A stretch of DNA of 64,000 nucleotides from Polaribacter sp. MED152 (GTDB lineage: Bacteria; Bacteroidota; Bacteroidia; Flavobacteriales; Flavobacteriaceae): contig NC_020830.1 in assembly GCF_000152945.2 (NCBI RefSeq), forward strand, positions 1,622,501 to 1,686,500, given 5' to 3'. Shown one piece after another: positions 25,010-33,575 of this stretch; the first letter of the stretch is position 1; each line of letters starts with the position of its first letter. The notes below the pieces were generated by a model that was not told where the DNA came from, ran no database searches, and saw only the letters and a program-made list of their open reading frames with translations. Made by a program: the position numbers and the translations under genes.

Positions 25010-25600
25010 ATGAAAAAAGACATTTATATTGGATTACTAACACCTTGGGGTGTACCTCTTATTGAAAAGACATTAGAAAATTGGAGTGATGTGGAAATTA
25101 ATAAATTTATGGAATTACATAGGTTACATGTATACAGCTCCAAACAAGAATCTAAAGGGGTCTATAATTTTAATATTATTAGAAATAGCACCTACCTTGC
25201 GTTAGAAAATGAAATTGAACAAATGAATATGAAAGTTGAAAAGCTAAGAACTATAAGTTTATTAGGGCAGTTTATTCATGAAAGCCAAGAAGTTCCTATA
25301 GATTATGCTGTAATTTTAAAAAACTCATTCATAGACATGCAAAAATACCTTACAGATGATGAGGAAGCTGTTTTACTAATTAATGAAAGTGAATCTCCTA
25401 ACAAAATCATTAACTTAACAGGTGTTTGTCCTTATGTTATTTTATTTTTTGATGAAGAGTTAAATTTTAGAGGTGTTTCATATAGTAAAGAAAGTGGTAA
25501 AGGTGAGTTTAGAATTACTACTCAATACAAAACACTACTTTTTTTAAGACTACCTCATCAAGTAAAATACGACCAAATAAATAATTTAAAAATCAACTAA
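25010..25600 (+). CDS. Unknown 196-residue protein
   Basis: Not recognised. It begins MKKDIYIGLLTPWGVPLIEK, with a helical middle (EQMNMKVEKLRTISLLGQFI) and a strand-rich end (VCPYVILFFDEELNFRGVSY). No export signal or membrane segment. It follows the 130-residue gene by four bases and is the last gene of the plus-strand cluster; beyond it, 25601-25871 is a non-coding gap between converging genes containing one short inverted repeat (TAAGGT/ACCTTA near 25811-25831) and nothing else seen. Confidence 0.6.
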   Translation: MKKDIYIGLLTPWGVPLIEKTLENWSDVEINKFMELHRLHVYSSKQESKGVYNFNIIRNSTYLALENEIEQMNMKVEKLRTISLLGQFIHESQEVPIDYAVILKNSFIDMQKYLTDDEEAVLLINESESPNKIINLTGVCPYVILFFDEELNFRGVSYSKESGKGEFRITTQYKTLLFLRLPHQVKYDQINNLKIN

Positions 25601-25871
25601 CTATATGTTAAAAGGCAATGTGATATAAACCTAAATTTTAACTAATAAAATTATTTAATTAAAACTATAAAGCCTTAGAAAACCGATTATAAGAAAATTC
25701 TATTATAACAAAATATTTATTAAGATTTCAGACAAAACCTTTACACTTGGGGTGTGTAAGAAAATTAAAGTTTGATTACCTTCCATACTCAATTAGGTGT
25801 TCAAGAATAAGGTAAAAGAATAACCTTAACATTACACAAATTAATCTATTAAGATTCAAAACATGAAAAAA

Positions 25872-27146
25872 TTAATATTCAAAAAGGTAAAATCTTTCAA
25901 AAATGAAATTTTTCATAACTTCAAATTCTTTATTATTTGAAGCTTTAGTTTTAATTTTTAGTATATCATTTGTAGATATAAAGTTGCAAAGCTTAACCTT
26001 TTCTTGAACGCATAAATTAAATAAGTCAATTTTAGAAATATTATCCATATTACCCAAATTTTGTTGAATTGAACTATGCTTGTGCCTAATTTCGATTAAA
26101 TCATTAAAAAGAATTTTAATCTTCCAAAAATTCTGTTCTTTTTTAAGCAACTCACTTTTTAAGTTAAACGATTTTTTTAAGCTATTTAAAGTAATATTGG
26201 AAGTTTGGGTTTTGATACTTTTAAACGTTTTTAATATCTGGTTTTTATTTAATTTCAAAATAAATTCAATTAATTCAAAATATGATGAATATAATATAAT
26301 ATCAGTAATATGATTTTTTGCTCTAGAATCTTTACCTGAATAGACAGGTTTATAATATTTAAGGTTTATTTTTAGATCTAAAAATAAACTTTCTGAAATT
26401 TTTTTATTGCTAAATATTTGATTTTTATGATTTGAGTGTTTAGAAATAAATAAATCTAAGTTTGAGCAGTAATTAGTTGTAAAGTAATCTAGAATAAATG
26501 CTTTTTTTCTTAATTCACCTTTCTTGAAAAAAGGTAATATATTCCATAACTTAAAAAATAAGGCATAAATAAAAATAATTTGTTCCCAATTTATTGGAGA
26601 AATAGATAATTTATCTATAATTTTTTTTGAAAAAAGAAATCCAATACCTCTGTTATTTTTAAAATCTTTTTGAGACCAAGTTTGTTCATGTTGTGGTATA
26701 TAATTATGCAAATAATTCACCAGTAAACTGCATTCAAAACTTTTTTTAATAACTTTTTGACTTGCTAAATAAAGAAAGAAAAGAATTATCGAATGAAATT
26801 TTAAATCTTTTTTTTTACGTAGATTTAAAAATCTATTAAAGTTATTTTTATTTAAATGTTGAATTATCTCAAACATTCTATCTTCATAAAAAAGATTATA
26901 CAAAATAAATTCAACTTCGTATTCGCCCAAACAATTTATTAAATCGTCGTAAAAAAAGCTTTTTTCTATTATTACACCTCGTGTAGTCTTAGGTGTTAAT
27001 GTAATGCTATAACTTTTTAATACTCTTTCATGCACTTCTTCTCTAATGGAGGCATACCTTCTTTTCCTTTCGAGGGTGTTTAACTCTCTCATATTTATAA
27101 AGAGATCCTGTGTTATAAATTTTTTATTTGATTCAAAAAAACCCAA
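25872..27146 (-). CDS. P2: unknown 424-residue protein, paralog of P1
   Basis: No known family. It is a diverged paralog of the 343-residue protein at 30448-31479. Both begin with an N-K-x-F-I segment, an L-x(3)-MR-x-L segment, and a K-x(3)-Y-x-x-I-x-x-E-x(3)-R pattern. Both have YEVEFILYNLFYE or YEIEFLIINLFFE at about residues 65-90, and both end in an aromatic -Y after an F-x-x-R-x-Y-like helix. Both are Lys/Asn/Phe-rich and predicted all-helical. It is the last gene of the operon, 54 bases after the 283-residue gene. Having P1 and P2 flank the ATPase module suggests paired subunits of one complex. Confidence 0.6.
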   Translation of the reverse strand: MGFFESNKKFITQDLFINMRELNTLERKRRYASIREEVHERVLKSYSITLTPKTTRGVIIEKSFFYDDLINCLGEYEVEFILYNLFYEDRMFEIIQHLNKNNFNRFLNLRKKKDLKFHSIILFFLYLASQKVIKKSFECSLLVNYLHNYIPQHEQTWSQKDFKNNRGIGFLFSKKIIDKLSISPINWEQIIFIYALFFKLWNILPFFKKGELRKKAFILDYFTTNYCSNLDLFISKHSNHKNQIFSNKKISESLFLDLKINLKYYKPVYSGKDSRAKNHITDIILYSSYFELIEFILKLNKNQILKTFKSIKTQTSNITLNSLKKSFNLKSELLKKEQNFWKIKILFNDLIEIRHKHSSIQQNLGNMDNISKIDLFNLCVQEKVKLCNFISTNDILKIKTKASNNKEFEVMKNFIFERFYLFEY

Positions 27147-27200
27147 ATACTTTAATCTAAAATTATTATTTTACTTTTTTATTAACTAAAAAGATAAATT

Positions 27201-28052
27201 TTAATGTAATATTTTACTTCTCAATTTATCATTAAAATCAAAAATATCTTCTAGTATAGACTTCATAAAAAGTTCACGACCTAATTTTTCTAGTAATTCA
27301 ACATAAGCTAATTTTTCACTATATCCAAAACCATCAAATAATAAAGAGACTAAAAAGTCATAATCTGCATCAGCAATTAATTCCAAATAATATCTTCCAT
27401 TATTTGGTATAAATAAACCTGTTCTAGACAAAAGACTAGGCTGACCAGAAAGAAAGTTTTTACCTGAAGCATATTTTGTGCTTTTTGCATCAATCTTATC
27501 TTGAAAGGATTTACAAATACCAATTTCAACCAATCCTTCACTTAAGTCCTCCTTCATGAACTCCCATATTTTAGTTTCGTTCTTCGTTGTAATTTCAAAA
27601 GCTTTTTCCTCATTAAATGCATTAAAAACTATTAATAAACTAACAATTAACTTTTCTTCATCTTTTAAAACCCATCTCACTTCCTGATAAAAATTATCCT
27701 GTAATTTTTTAACTACTAAGTTCTTCAAATTTTTATTTTTTTTTGATTCTAAATAATATAAACCACTTAAATTTATAAAGTAAAAATTCTTCTTAGAGGG
27801 TTTAAGACATTCTGAAATATATTCTGATTCTATACATTTTTTAAAAACTTCACTTTCAAAATCATCTACATTTATAGAACTTACTTCAAATAAACTTTCA
27901 ATTTTCTTTTTTTGCCACTTTAAACCACACTCAGTAATTGATAAAAAAAGAGATTCATCATTATTTTTTAATGCATTCACGCTGTCTTTATTTCCAATTT
28001 CAATAAAATTAGATTGTAGTATTTTTTTTAAATCACTTAATTCTTTATCCAT
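27201..28052 (-). CDS. Unknown 283-residue partner of the SMC-like ATPase
   Basis: No family recognised. Mixed helix and strand, acidic, with a C-terminal helical region (GYSEKLAYVELLEKLGRELF). The segment TKNETKIWEFMKEDLSEGLV is helical, and YASGKNFLSGQPSLLSRTGLFIP is a central loop-rich stretch. No nuclease motif, phospholipase-D HxK motif or membrane segment is seen. The start lies three bases from the ATPase stop, so the two are co-translated. By position it could be the accessory subunit or effector of the ATPase. Confidence 0.6.
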   Translation of the reverse strand: MDKELSDLKKILQSNFIEIGNKDSVNALKNNDESLFLSITECGLKWQKKKIESLFEVSSINVDDFESEVFKKCIESEYISECLKPSKKNFYFINLSGLYYLESKKNKNLKNLVVKKLQDNFYQEVRWVLKDEEKLIVSLLIVFNAFNEEKAFEITTKNETKIWEFMKEDLSEGLVEIGICKSFQDKIDAKSTKYASGKNFLSGQPSLLSRTGLFIPNNGRYYLELIADADYDFLVSLLFDGFGYSEKLAYVELLEKLGRELFMKSILEDIFDFNDKLRSKILH

Positions 28053-28055
28053 TTT

Positions 28056-30269
28056 TTAATATGCTCTAATGTTAAATGTATTGGGTTCTTTTGCGGGTTC
28101 TACTAATATTGCTAAAAGTAATTTATTGTTTTCGTCTAACTCCTTTAATCTTTCTATCACCATATCAAGTGATTTATTATCCATGTTAGCAATTTCATCA
28201 ATTAATACAATAAATTTTCTTTCTTCATTAATATTTAGTTTTGCTTTCAAATAATTGCTAGAACCTTGACCTCCACTAAAATCTGAAAAAGCTATTTTTT
28301 TATCTTCTGGAGTTACAAAATATGGAGTCTTACTTGAATAATCTATATAGGCTATCTCAACATTACTATCCTGATAAATAATTTTATTACCCATAAGTGA
28401 TGCTACATATTCTCCAATAATTTTCATATACGATTTATATTCTAATGAATCATCAGAATTTAGTTCACCATTATCACTAATGAGATTATTTCTTTGAACC
28501 ATATATCTTGTAAAAAAACTTAACTTATTACTGAATATTTGGATTTCTCTATGGTTTAAAGCATACTTAGATGATTTCTTAGAGTCTTCTACTTTAAACT
28601 TTACATTATCATCTAACAACGCTTTATCTAAATCAACTAAGAACAACTCACTTTTTTTTATTTCTTTTTTATAATCTTCTATTTGCTCTTTTTCTCCCCC
28701 CTTACAATAACTATTTTTAAAATATAAATTTTCACGCAAGTTCTCTCTACCACTTTCATCATTCAGAGTAGATAATTTAACACCTTTATTTTCAAGAGTA
28801 TTTCGTAATTTATCAATTTCTAACTTATCTCGATTAATTGATTCTTTAATGTTGTTAGCTCTTTCTAATTTTTTATTATAATTATTATTACCATTCTTAT
28901 TTTTAGTAATTTCTTTTGACAGTTTTTTTGAAAAAGCAAGACCATTTTTTATTTTTCTTTCAATTCGACTTAAAGTATTATTTAAATCTTTCTGTAACTT
29001 ATTTAAATCATCAACAACACTCAATTTATTTTCATAAACATCTAATTGTTCAATAATTAAACCAGGGTTCTTATCGAATAATTCCACAATAATTTGATCT
29101 CCTACACTGTTTTCTTGGTATTTAAAAAATGCATTTTTTAAGTCTTTTATGAACCTGTAATCAACTTCATTATATTCAGATTTAATATCTTTGAATACTT
29201 TATCTAATGATATGTTCTTAAAACTTTCTATACCTTTTAGAAATTTGGAAATTTTTTCAATATCATAAACTAATAAATCATTTACTATCGCCTCTGAATT
29301 ATCAAATAAATAATTAAACAAATTGATATCTGTTTTTGAGAAACAAAAAGTAAACTTCTCATAATATTTATTATCAACTATTTCCTCTTTACAATAGTTT
29401 AATAAGCCAGAAATATTAAGGTTTCTTATTTCTTTTTTAAGAGTTGAAATCTTTTTTTTATTATCTGTATTTGTTTTTAAACTAGAACTTGGTTTTAATA
29501 ATCTTAACTCTTTTTCGATATTTGAAAATTCAATTTCTTTACGAGATTTAGAGCTTATACTTTTTTTAAGATTAATTAAATTATCATAGTTTTCTAAGTC
29601 TTTAAGCTTTTCTTTTACCTTATTTAATTTATCCTCATGAGTTTTTTTTAATTCAAGATTACTATTAATTCTATCTTGAATTTTTTTAATGATTACCTCA
29701 TCTCTTTCATCTTTAATTGACTTTAGGATATCTCTAATTTTTATATCTAAAGGGTTAAGGCTATCTAAAATATCTCCATTAAATTCTTTAATTGATTTTA
29801 GTAATTTATATATTCTATCCAAAGGATTTTCTGGTATATCGTATAATAATTTATATCTATTTGAAAACTCATCAGAATCTATTTTCTCAGAAACCCCTTC
29901 TTTATCAGTTATTCTTATTTCATTTTCATCTAAATGATTGAACTTGCTGTTGATTTTAAAACCATCAGGATCATCTATATCAATTTCAAAATTAATTTTT
30001 TGATGGTCTTTGTCTATTAAATAATTTAATGACCTTCTTAAAGTCGGGGAAAGTTCATCATCAGGTAATTCTAATGCTTTGAATGCATAAGCAATGCTGT
30101 TTAAAAGAAAACTTTTACCAGAGCTATTTGATGCTTTTATGACTAATATCCGTGAATTCCCACCCTCTCTAGCACTAACGAACTCATTAAGGTTATTGTT
30201 TGGTATAAAAATTTCTTCAGATATTGTGTCTGGCTGCTTCGTTAATTTATAGTCTATGAATTTTATCAT
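28056..30269 (-). CDS. SMC/Rad50-like ABC ATPase with long coiled coil
   Basis: 737 residues. Walker A is ASNSSGKS (residues 46-53), not the usual GxNGxGKS. A coiled coil rich in Lys, Glu, Asn and Leu covers about residues 190-580. The C-terminal half-ATPase carries the ABC signature FSGGQGSSN (about residue 670) and a Walker B region KFIVLIDEIANMD (about 695). Glu follows the Asp, as in active ABC ATPases. This is the head-coil-head arrangement of SMC/Rad50/RecF-type proteins, which in defence systems often sense DNA ends or drive DNA loading. Its start overlaps the small upstream gene's stop as TAATG. It lies downstream of DrmB in the same operon, not a usual DISARM component. Confidence 0.88.
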   Translation of the reverse strand: MIKFIDYKLTKQPDTISEEIFIPNNNLNEFVSAREGGNSRILVIKASNSSGKSFLLNSIAYAFKALELPDDELSPTLRRSLNYLIDKDHQKINFEIDIDDPDGFKINSKFNHLDENEIRITDKEGVSEKIDSDEFSNRYKLLYDIPENPLDRIYKLLKSIKEFNGDILDSLNPLDIKIRDILKSIKDERDEVIIKKIQDRINSNLELKKTHEDKLNKVKEKLKDLENYDNLINLKKSISSKSRKEIEFSNIEKELRLLKPSSSLKTNTDNKKKISTLKKEIRNLNISGLLNYCKEEIVDNKYYEKFTFCFSKTDINLFNYLFDNSEAIVNDLLVYDIEKISKFLKGIESFKNISLDKVFKDIKSEYNEVDYRFIKDLKNAFFKYQENSVGDQIIVELFDKNPGLIIEQLDVYENKLSVVDDLNKLQKDLNNTLSRIERKIKNGLAFSKKLSKEITKNKNGNNNYNKKLERANNIKESINRDKLEIDKLRNTLENKGVKLSTLNDESGRENLRENLYFKNSYCKGGEKEQIEDYKKEIKKSELFLVDLDKALLDDNVKFKVEDSKKSSKYALNHREIQIFSNKLSFFTRYMVQRNNLISDNGELNSDDSLEYKSYMKIIGEYVASLMGNKIIYQDSNVEIAYIDYSSKTPYFVTPEDKKIAFSDFSGGQGSSNYLKAKLNINEERKFIVLIDEIANMDNKSLDMVIERLKELDENNKLLLAILVEPAKEPNTFNIRAY

Positions 30270-30436
30270 TATTGCTTAATTATAATTTCAATAATTTCTT
30301 CAAAAGAACCCTCCATGTCGTTTATAGCCATTAATTTTTTGAGCATAGTAGAGAATTGATTTTTCTCTTCACTTGAATAGCCATTTATTTCTCCAAAATC
30401 TTCAACTAACTTTTCTAAATATTCTTCTTCATTCAT
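30269..30436 (-). CDS. Small 55-residue acidic protein coupled to the ABC ATPase
   Basis: This short frame reads MNEEEYLEKLVEDFGEINGY, then SSEEKNQFSTMLKKLMAIND, then MEGSFEEIIEIIIKQ and TAA. The stop overlaps the ATPase start as TAATG, and its own start lies 11 bases from the P1 stop, so it fits exactly between two operon genes. It is helical and acidic, without Cys. Small middle components beside ABC ATPases are known in multi-gene defence ABC systems; identity with them is not established here. Confidence 0.65.
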   Translation of the reverse strand: MNEEEYLEKLVEDFGEINGYSSEEKNQFSTMLKKLMAINDMEGSFEEIIEIIIKQ

Positions 30437-30447
30437 GCTTTTAATTT

Positions 30448-31479
30448 TTAATACATATATAACCTTCTTAAGAATTCCTTTTTTATTAGCTCTTGTTTCC
30501 CCTCAAAATCTAATTTAATAATAGCGTCTAAATCTTGTTTAATTGGGAGTATTAATTGATCTAATTTATCATTAATCTCTTTTTTAAACATATCGCAATA
30601 AACATCGTCTTTCCCAATCATCATTTTAAAAATATTACTGTATGATTCTTTTTTGTAAGACTTGCAAAGAAACTTTGATAGCTTTATATTTTCATTTAAC
30701 TTATTTCGCTGTATATTATAGCCGCTATTAGATTTTGTCTGATTATCTATAATCGGATAGTAATTTAAATCTTTAAGAAGTAAACCTTTTACAGCCATTT
30801 GTAATTTAGAAACTATTTTATTTAAATTTACATAAACTTCATTATTTACTAATTCAATAAAACTTTTATTTATTGCATTGTAAAAAACAATTGCCTTTTC
30901 ATCAAAGTGTATGCTATAGTAATCATAATGATTCCAAATTTTACACAATAACAGGTAGTAATAATTATTTTCTTTTGTATTAACTGAATCTTTATTTGAA
31001 AAAACTAACCAAGCAGCGAATTTCTTTACTATTGAATTTCGATTTGTATTTAAAGAATCCCAATCATCTGGATTTAGTGACAGTAACTCAGTTAATTCAA
31101 ATTTTAAAAAGTCCGTAACCTCATCTTCTGAAGAACATTTATTCATATAATTAATGAACTTATATGAAAATAAAAACTGTTTATTTATTTTTAATTCTGA
31201 TAATTTTCCAAATTTTAAATAGTTAAAAATTTTGTTACATTCCTTTTCAAAAAATAAGTTTATAATCAAAAACTCTATTTCATAAAAAATTAAATATTCA
31301 AAAGCCTTATCGTAAAATTCATAAATATCCTCAGATAATTTATATGCTTTCGTAAGTCTTTTTCTTGTTTCAGCTTTAATATTTTCATATTTATCCAACT
31401 TTTCTTTATCCGACAATCCCCTCATTTCTGAATGAAGCTTGATATGAATAAAATTTTTATTTGCTGAATAAAAGCTCAT
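30448..31479 (-). CDS. P1: unknown 343-residue protein, paralog of P2
   Basis: No known family. It is predicted nearly all helical and shares the N-terminal block (ANKNFIHIKLHSEMRGLSDKE), the central FYEIEFLIINLFFEKE block, the LLCKIWNHYDYY block (LFFKLWNILPFF in P2) and the C-terminal EFLRRLYMY with P2 (25872-27146). It is about 80 residues shorter than P2. No catalytic motif is seen. It follows DrmB by 11 bases and precedes the 55-residue gene by 11, so it belongs to the operon. Structural or DNA-binding roles are possible but not shown. Confidence 0.62.
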   Translation of the reverse strand: MSFYSANKNFIHIKLHSEMRGLSDKEKLDKYENIKAETRKRLTKAYKLSEDIYEFYDKAFEYLIFYEIEFLIINLFFEKECNKIFNYLKFGKLSELKINKQFLFSYKFINYMNKCSSEDEVTDFLKFELTELLSLNPDDWDSLNTNRNSIVKKFAAWLVFSNKDSVNTKENNYYYLLLCKIWNHYDYYSIHFDEKAIVFYNAINKSFIELVNNEVYVNLNKIVSKLQMAVKGLLLKDLNYYPIIDNQTKSNSGYNIQRNKLNENIKLSKFLCKSYKKESYSNIFKMMIGKDDVYCDMFKKEINDKLDQLILPIKQDLDAIIKLDFEGKQELIKKEFLRRLYMY

Positions 31480-31490
31480 TAATAATAAAT

Positions 31491-33569
31491 TTAATTAATA
31501 ATATCTTTAAAAAAACCATTATCTGAATCTACCAAAATCTTTCTATCTAAATATAAATTTCTGTGTTCACAAGATGTTTCACTTACTAAACTACAAGAAA
31601 AACACGATGCAAAATTTAAATCAAATAAACCTTGGCCTTCGGATCCCCAGCATAAAGGATCACTATTACAAATGGTAGCTCTTTTAATCGCACTTTTTAT
31701 TAGATTATTTAAATTTTGTGGTCTAGTTTGAGCTATTAGACCCCCCATGCTACCTTCTGCACCTTCAGCTGTGTAAATTAAACAACCATACATTTTATAA
31801 TCATCCTCATTCGACACATAAATTCTTTCAGATAAAGAAGCTGTGGGATACCCGCATCTAAACTCTAATTCTCGCATTATTAAATGAGAAAATGTATGTA
31901 CTAAATATAATTGCCAATTCATAACATTGGCAAAATCAATTGCACCTTTATTAAAATTATTTGAGTTATTTTGTAATTGAGATAATTGTGATTGTATATT
32001 ACCAATGACATTACTGTTATTAATGAAATCTTCAATCAATTCATCATTAAACGAAAAGAAAATTCCTTCTCCAAAATTCTCAACTACAGGATACACCAAT
32101 ACGTTTTCATTTTTACTTCTAAAAATATTTTTTGGATGTGCATTTTCAGCATCTGCATCTATTGGTAATACTCTTGAAAAATCGAGTTGAGCAGAGGTAA
32201 TCTTCATATTATCTATCCTAAGAACACGATTAAAGTAGTCTCTTGTTTCTTCATCTAAATGGGTAGTAACATCTTTTACTTTTAAGTCTTTAGGATATTT
32301 TCTTAATAACTCTTCATCTTTATGAAATGCTTTAAATTCATTATATCTGAAAATCATCTCTTTCATCGAATCTGGAATTTCTTCTTCAATTTTATTTGGT
32401 AATTCAGCCTCTAGCTTTTTAATTTTTTGTTTCAACTCAATTGCTTTGTCTAAATTATCAGCTAAGATTGACCGTTTTTTTTCAGCCTCTAATTTCATTA
32501 TCTCTAAGGTAACATCACTCTCAAACAACTCACTATGTAAATATATACTCGACATTATTCTTGAATAATAGATATTATTACCAGTGGTTAATGTCACTTT
32601 CATAGGTTTCGGAGAGTTACATGTTTCAGTGGGTGGGTTTTGATTTCTAACATTTTTATCACCTGCATAAGGAAATCTTTCATCATTTTCTGTGGATGAC
32701 TCCCAAGGCTTATGACCTGAGCATTTAATCTTAACATTCATTAAACCTTTTAGTGATACACCTTTATTACCAATACAACCAGAATTAACACAACGAATAA
32801 ATTTACCATCATAACCTGAAGCATTACCTCTATTAGATGTTATTATAATATTAGGATTATTGCAACAGTTTTGATTTACAAATAAGTTGACAGGGTCATC
32901 TTTATGAATTGCTAAAGGCTCTTCTTTACGCCATCTTAAAAATTTAGACCAAGGAAAATCACTAATGTGGCCATGTTCGCAAAGTAAAATGATATTGTCT
33001 TGTTTTAAATCATTTGTCCAGCCTTTTTCTTCGTTAAAAACATGTTTTGGTGGATGAAATTTTTTACCATGCTTATCATCATTTTCTTTTCTATTAACCC
33101 ATTTTTTATACCAGTTACCATAATGATTATAATTATTGGAATTATCAGCAAATATTTTAGGCATATAAGTACTAGGTATTGCTATTTTTTCACCACTATC
33201 CTTAATCTTATTACTATGAGTTATAATATCAATATCTGGAACTAATACTAGGTATTTCAAATTTGGTAGTTCCTTTCTATCCATTTTAAGAGATTCTAAA
33301 AGTCTATGATCATTAGAGATACTAATGTTTCCATTTCTTTCTAATCTAGATTGTTTAATAACATAGTCTTTTAAGTTTTCTTCATTTTCTCCTTCCTTAT
33401 GAATATCTAAAACTCTTTTTAAAAATCCCCATTCTTCTATACAAGAAATAATTACACTACCATATTGAGTATGAACGATAGATCCAGGACCTCCATAAGC
33501 TGACAACAATTTATATTTACTTACAGATTCATTTGCTTGATTATTTTGATTATAAACTTTTTTAGCCAT
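31491..33569 (-). CDS. drmB: DrmB-like DISARM protein with DUF1998 domain
   Basis: 692 residues. The N-terminal LSAYGGPGSIVHTQYGSVII and the middle ILLCEHGHISDFPWSKFLRWR are typical of DrmB. The C-terminal DUF1998 region (about residues 555-610) has YLVHTFSHLIMRELEFRCGY, then YTAEGAEGSMGGLIAQTRP. A Cys cluster follows (ICNSDPLCWG, then FASCFSCSLVSETSCEHRN), expected to bind zinc. In DISARM, DrmB pairs with the helicase DrmA to load on incoming phage DNA and discriminate it from host DNA. It starts six bases after drmA, the canonical order. Confidence in the family is high. Confidence 0.92.
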   Translation of the reverse strand: MAKKVYNQNNQANESVSKYKLLSAYGGPGSIVHTQYGSVIISCIEEWGFLKRVLDIHKEGENEENLKDYVIKQSRLERNGNISISNDHRLLESLKMDRKELPNLKYLVLVPDIDIITHSNKIKDSGEKIAIPSTYMPKIFADNSNNYNHYGNWYKKWVNRKENDDKHGKKFHPPKHVFNEEKGWTNDLKQDNIILLCEHGHISDFPWSKFLRWRKEEPLAIHKDDPVNLFVNQNCCNNPNIIITSNRGNASGYDGKFIRCVNSGCIGNKGVSLKGLMNVKIKCSGHKPWESSTENDERFPYAGDKNVRNQNPPTETCNSPKPMKVTLTTGNNIYYSRIMSSIYLHSELFESDVTLEIMKLEAEKKRSILADNLDKAIELKQKIKKLEAELPNKIEEEIPDSMKEMIFRYNEFKAFHKDEELLRKYPKDLKVKDVTTHLDEETRDYFNRVLRIDNMKITSAQLDFSRVLPIDADAENAHPKNIFRSKNENVLVYPVVENFGEGIFFSFNDELIEDFINNSNVIGNIQSQLSQLQNNSNNFNKGAIDFANVMNWQLYLVHTFSHLIMRELEFRCGYPTASLSERIYVSNEDDYKMYGCLIYTAEGAEGSMGGLIAQTRPQNLNNLIKSAIKRATICNSDPLCWGSEGQGLFDLNFASCFSCSLVSETSCEHRNLYLDRKILVDSDNGFFKDIIN

Positions 33570-33575
33570 ATTTTT

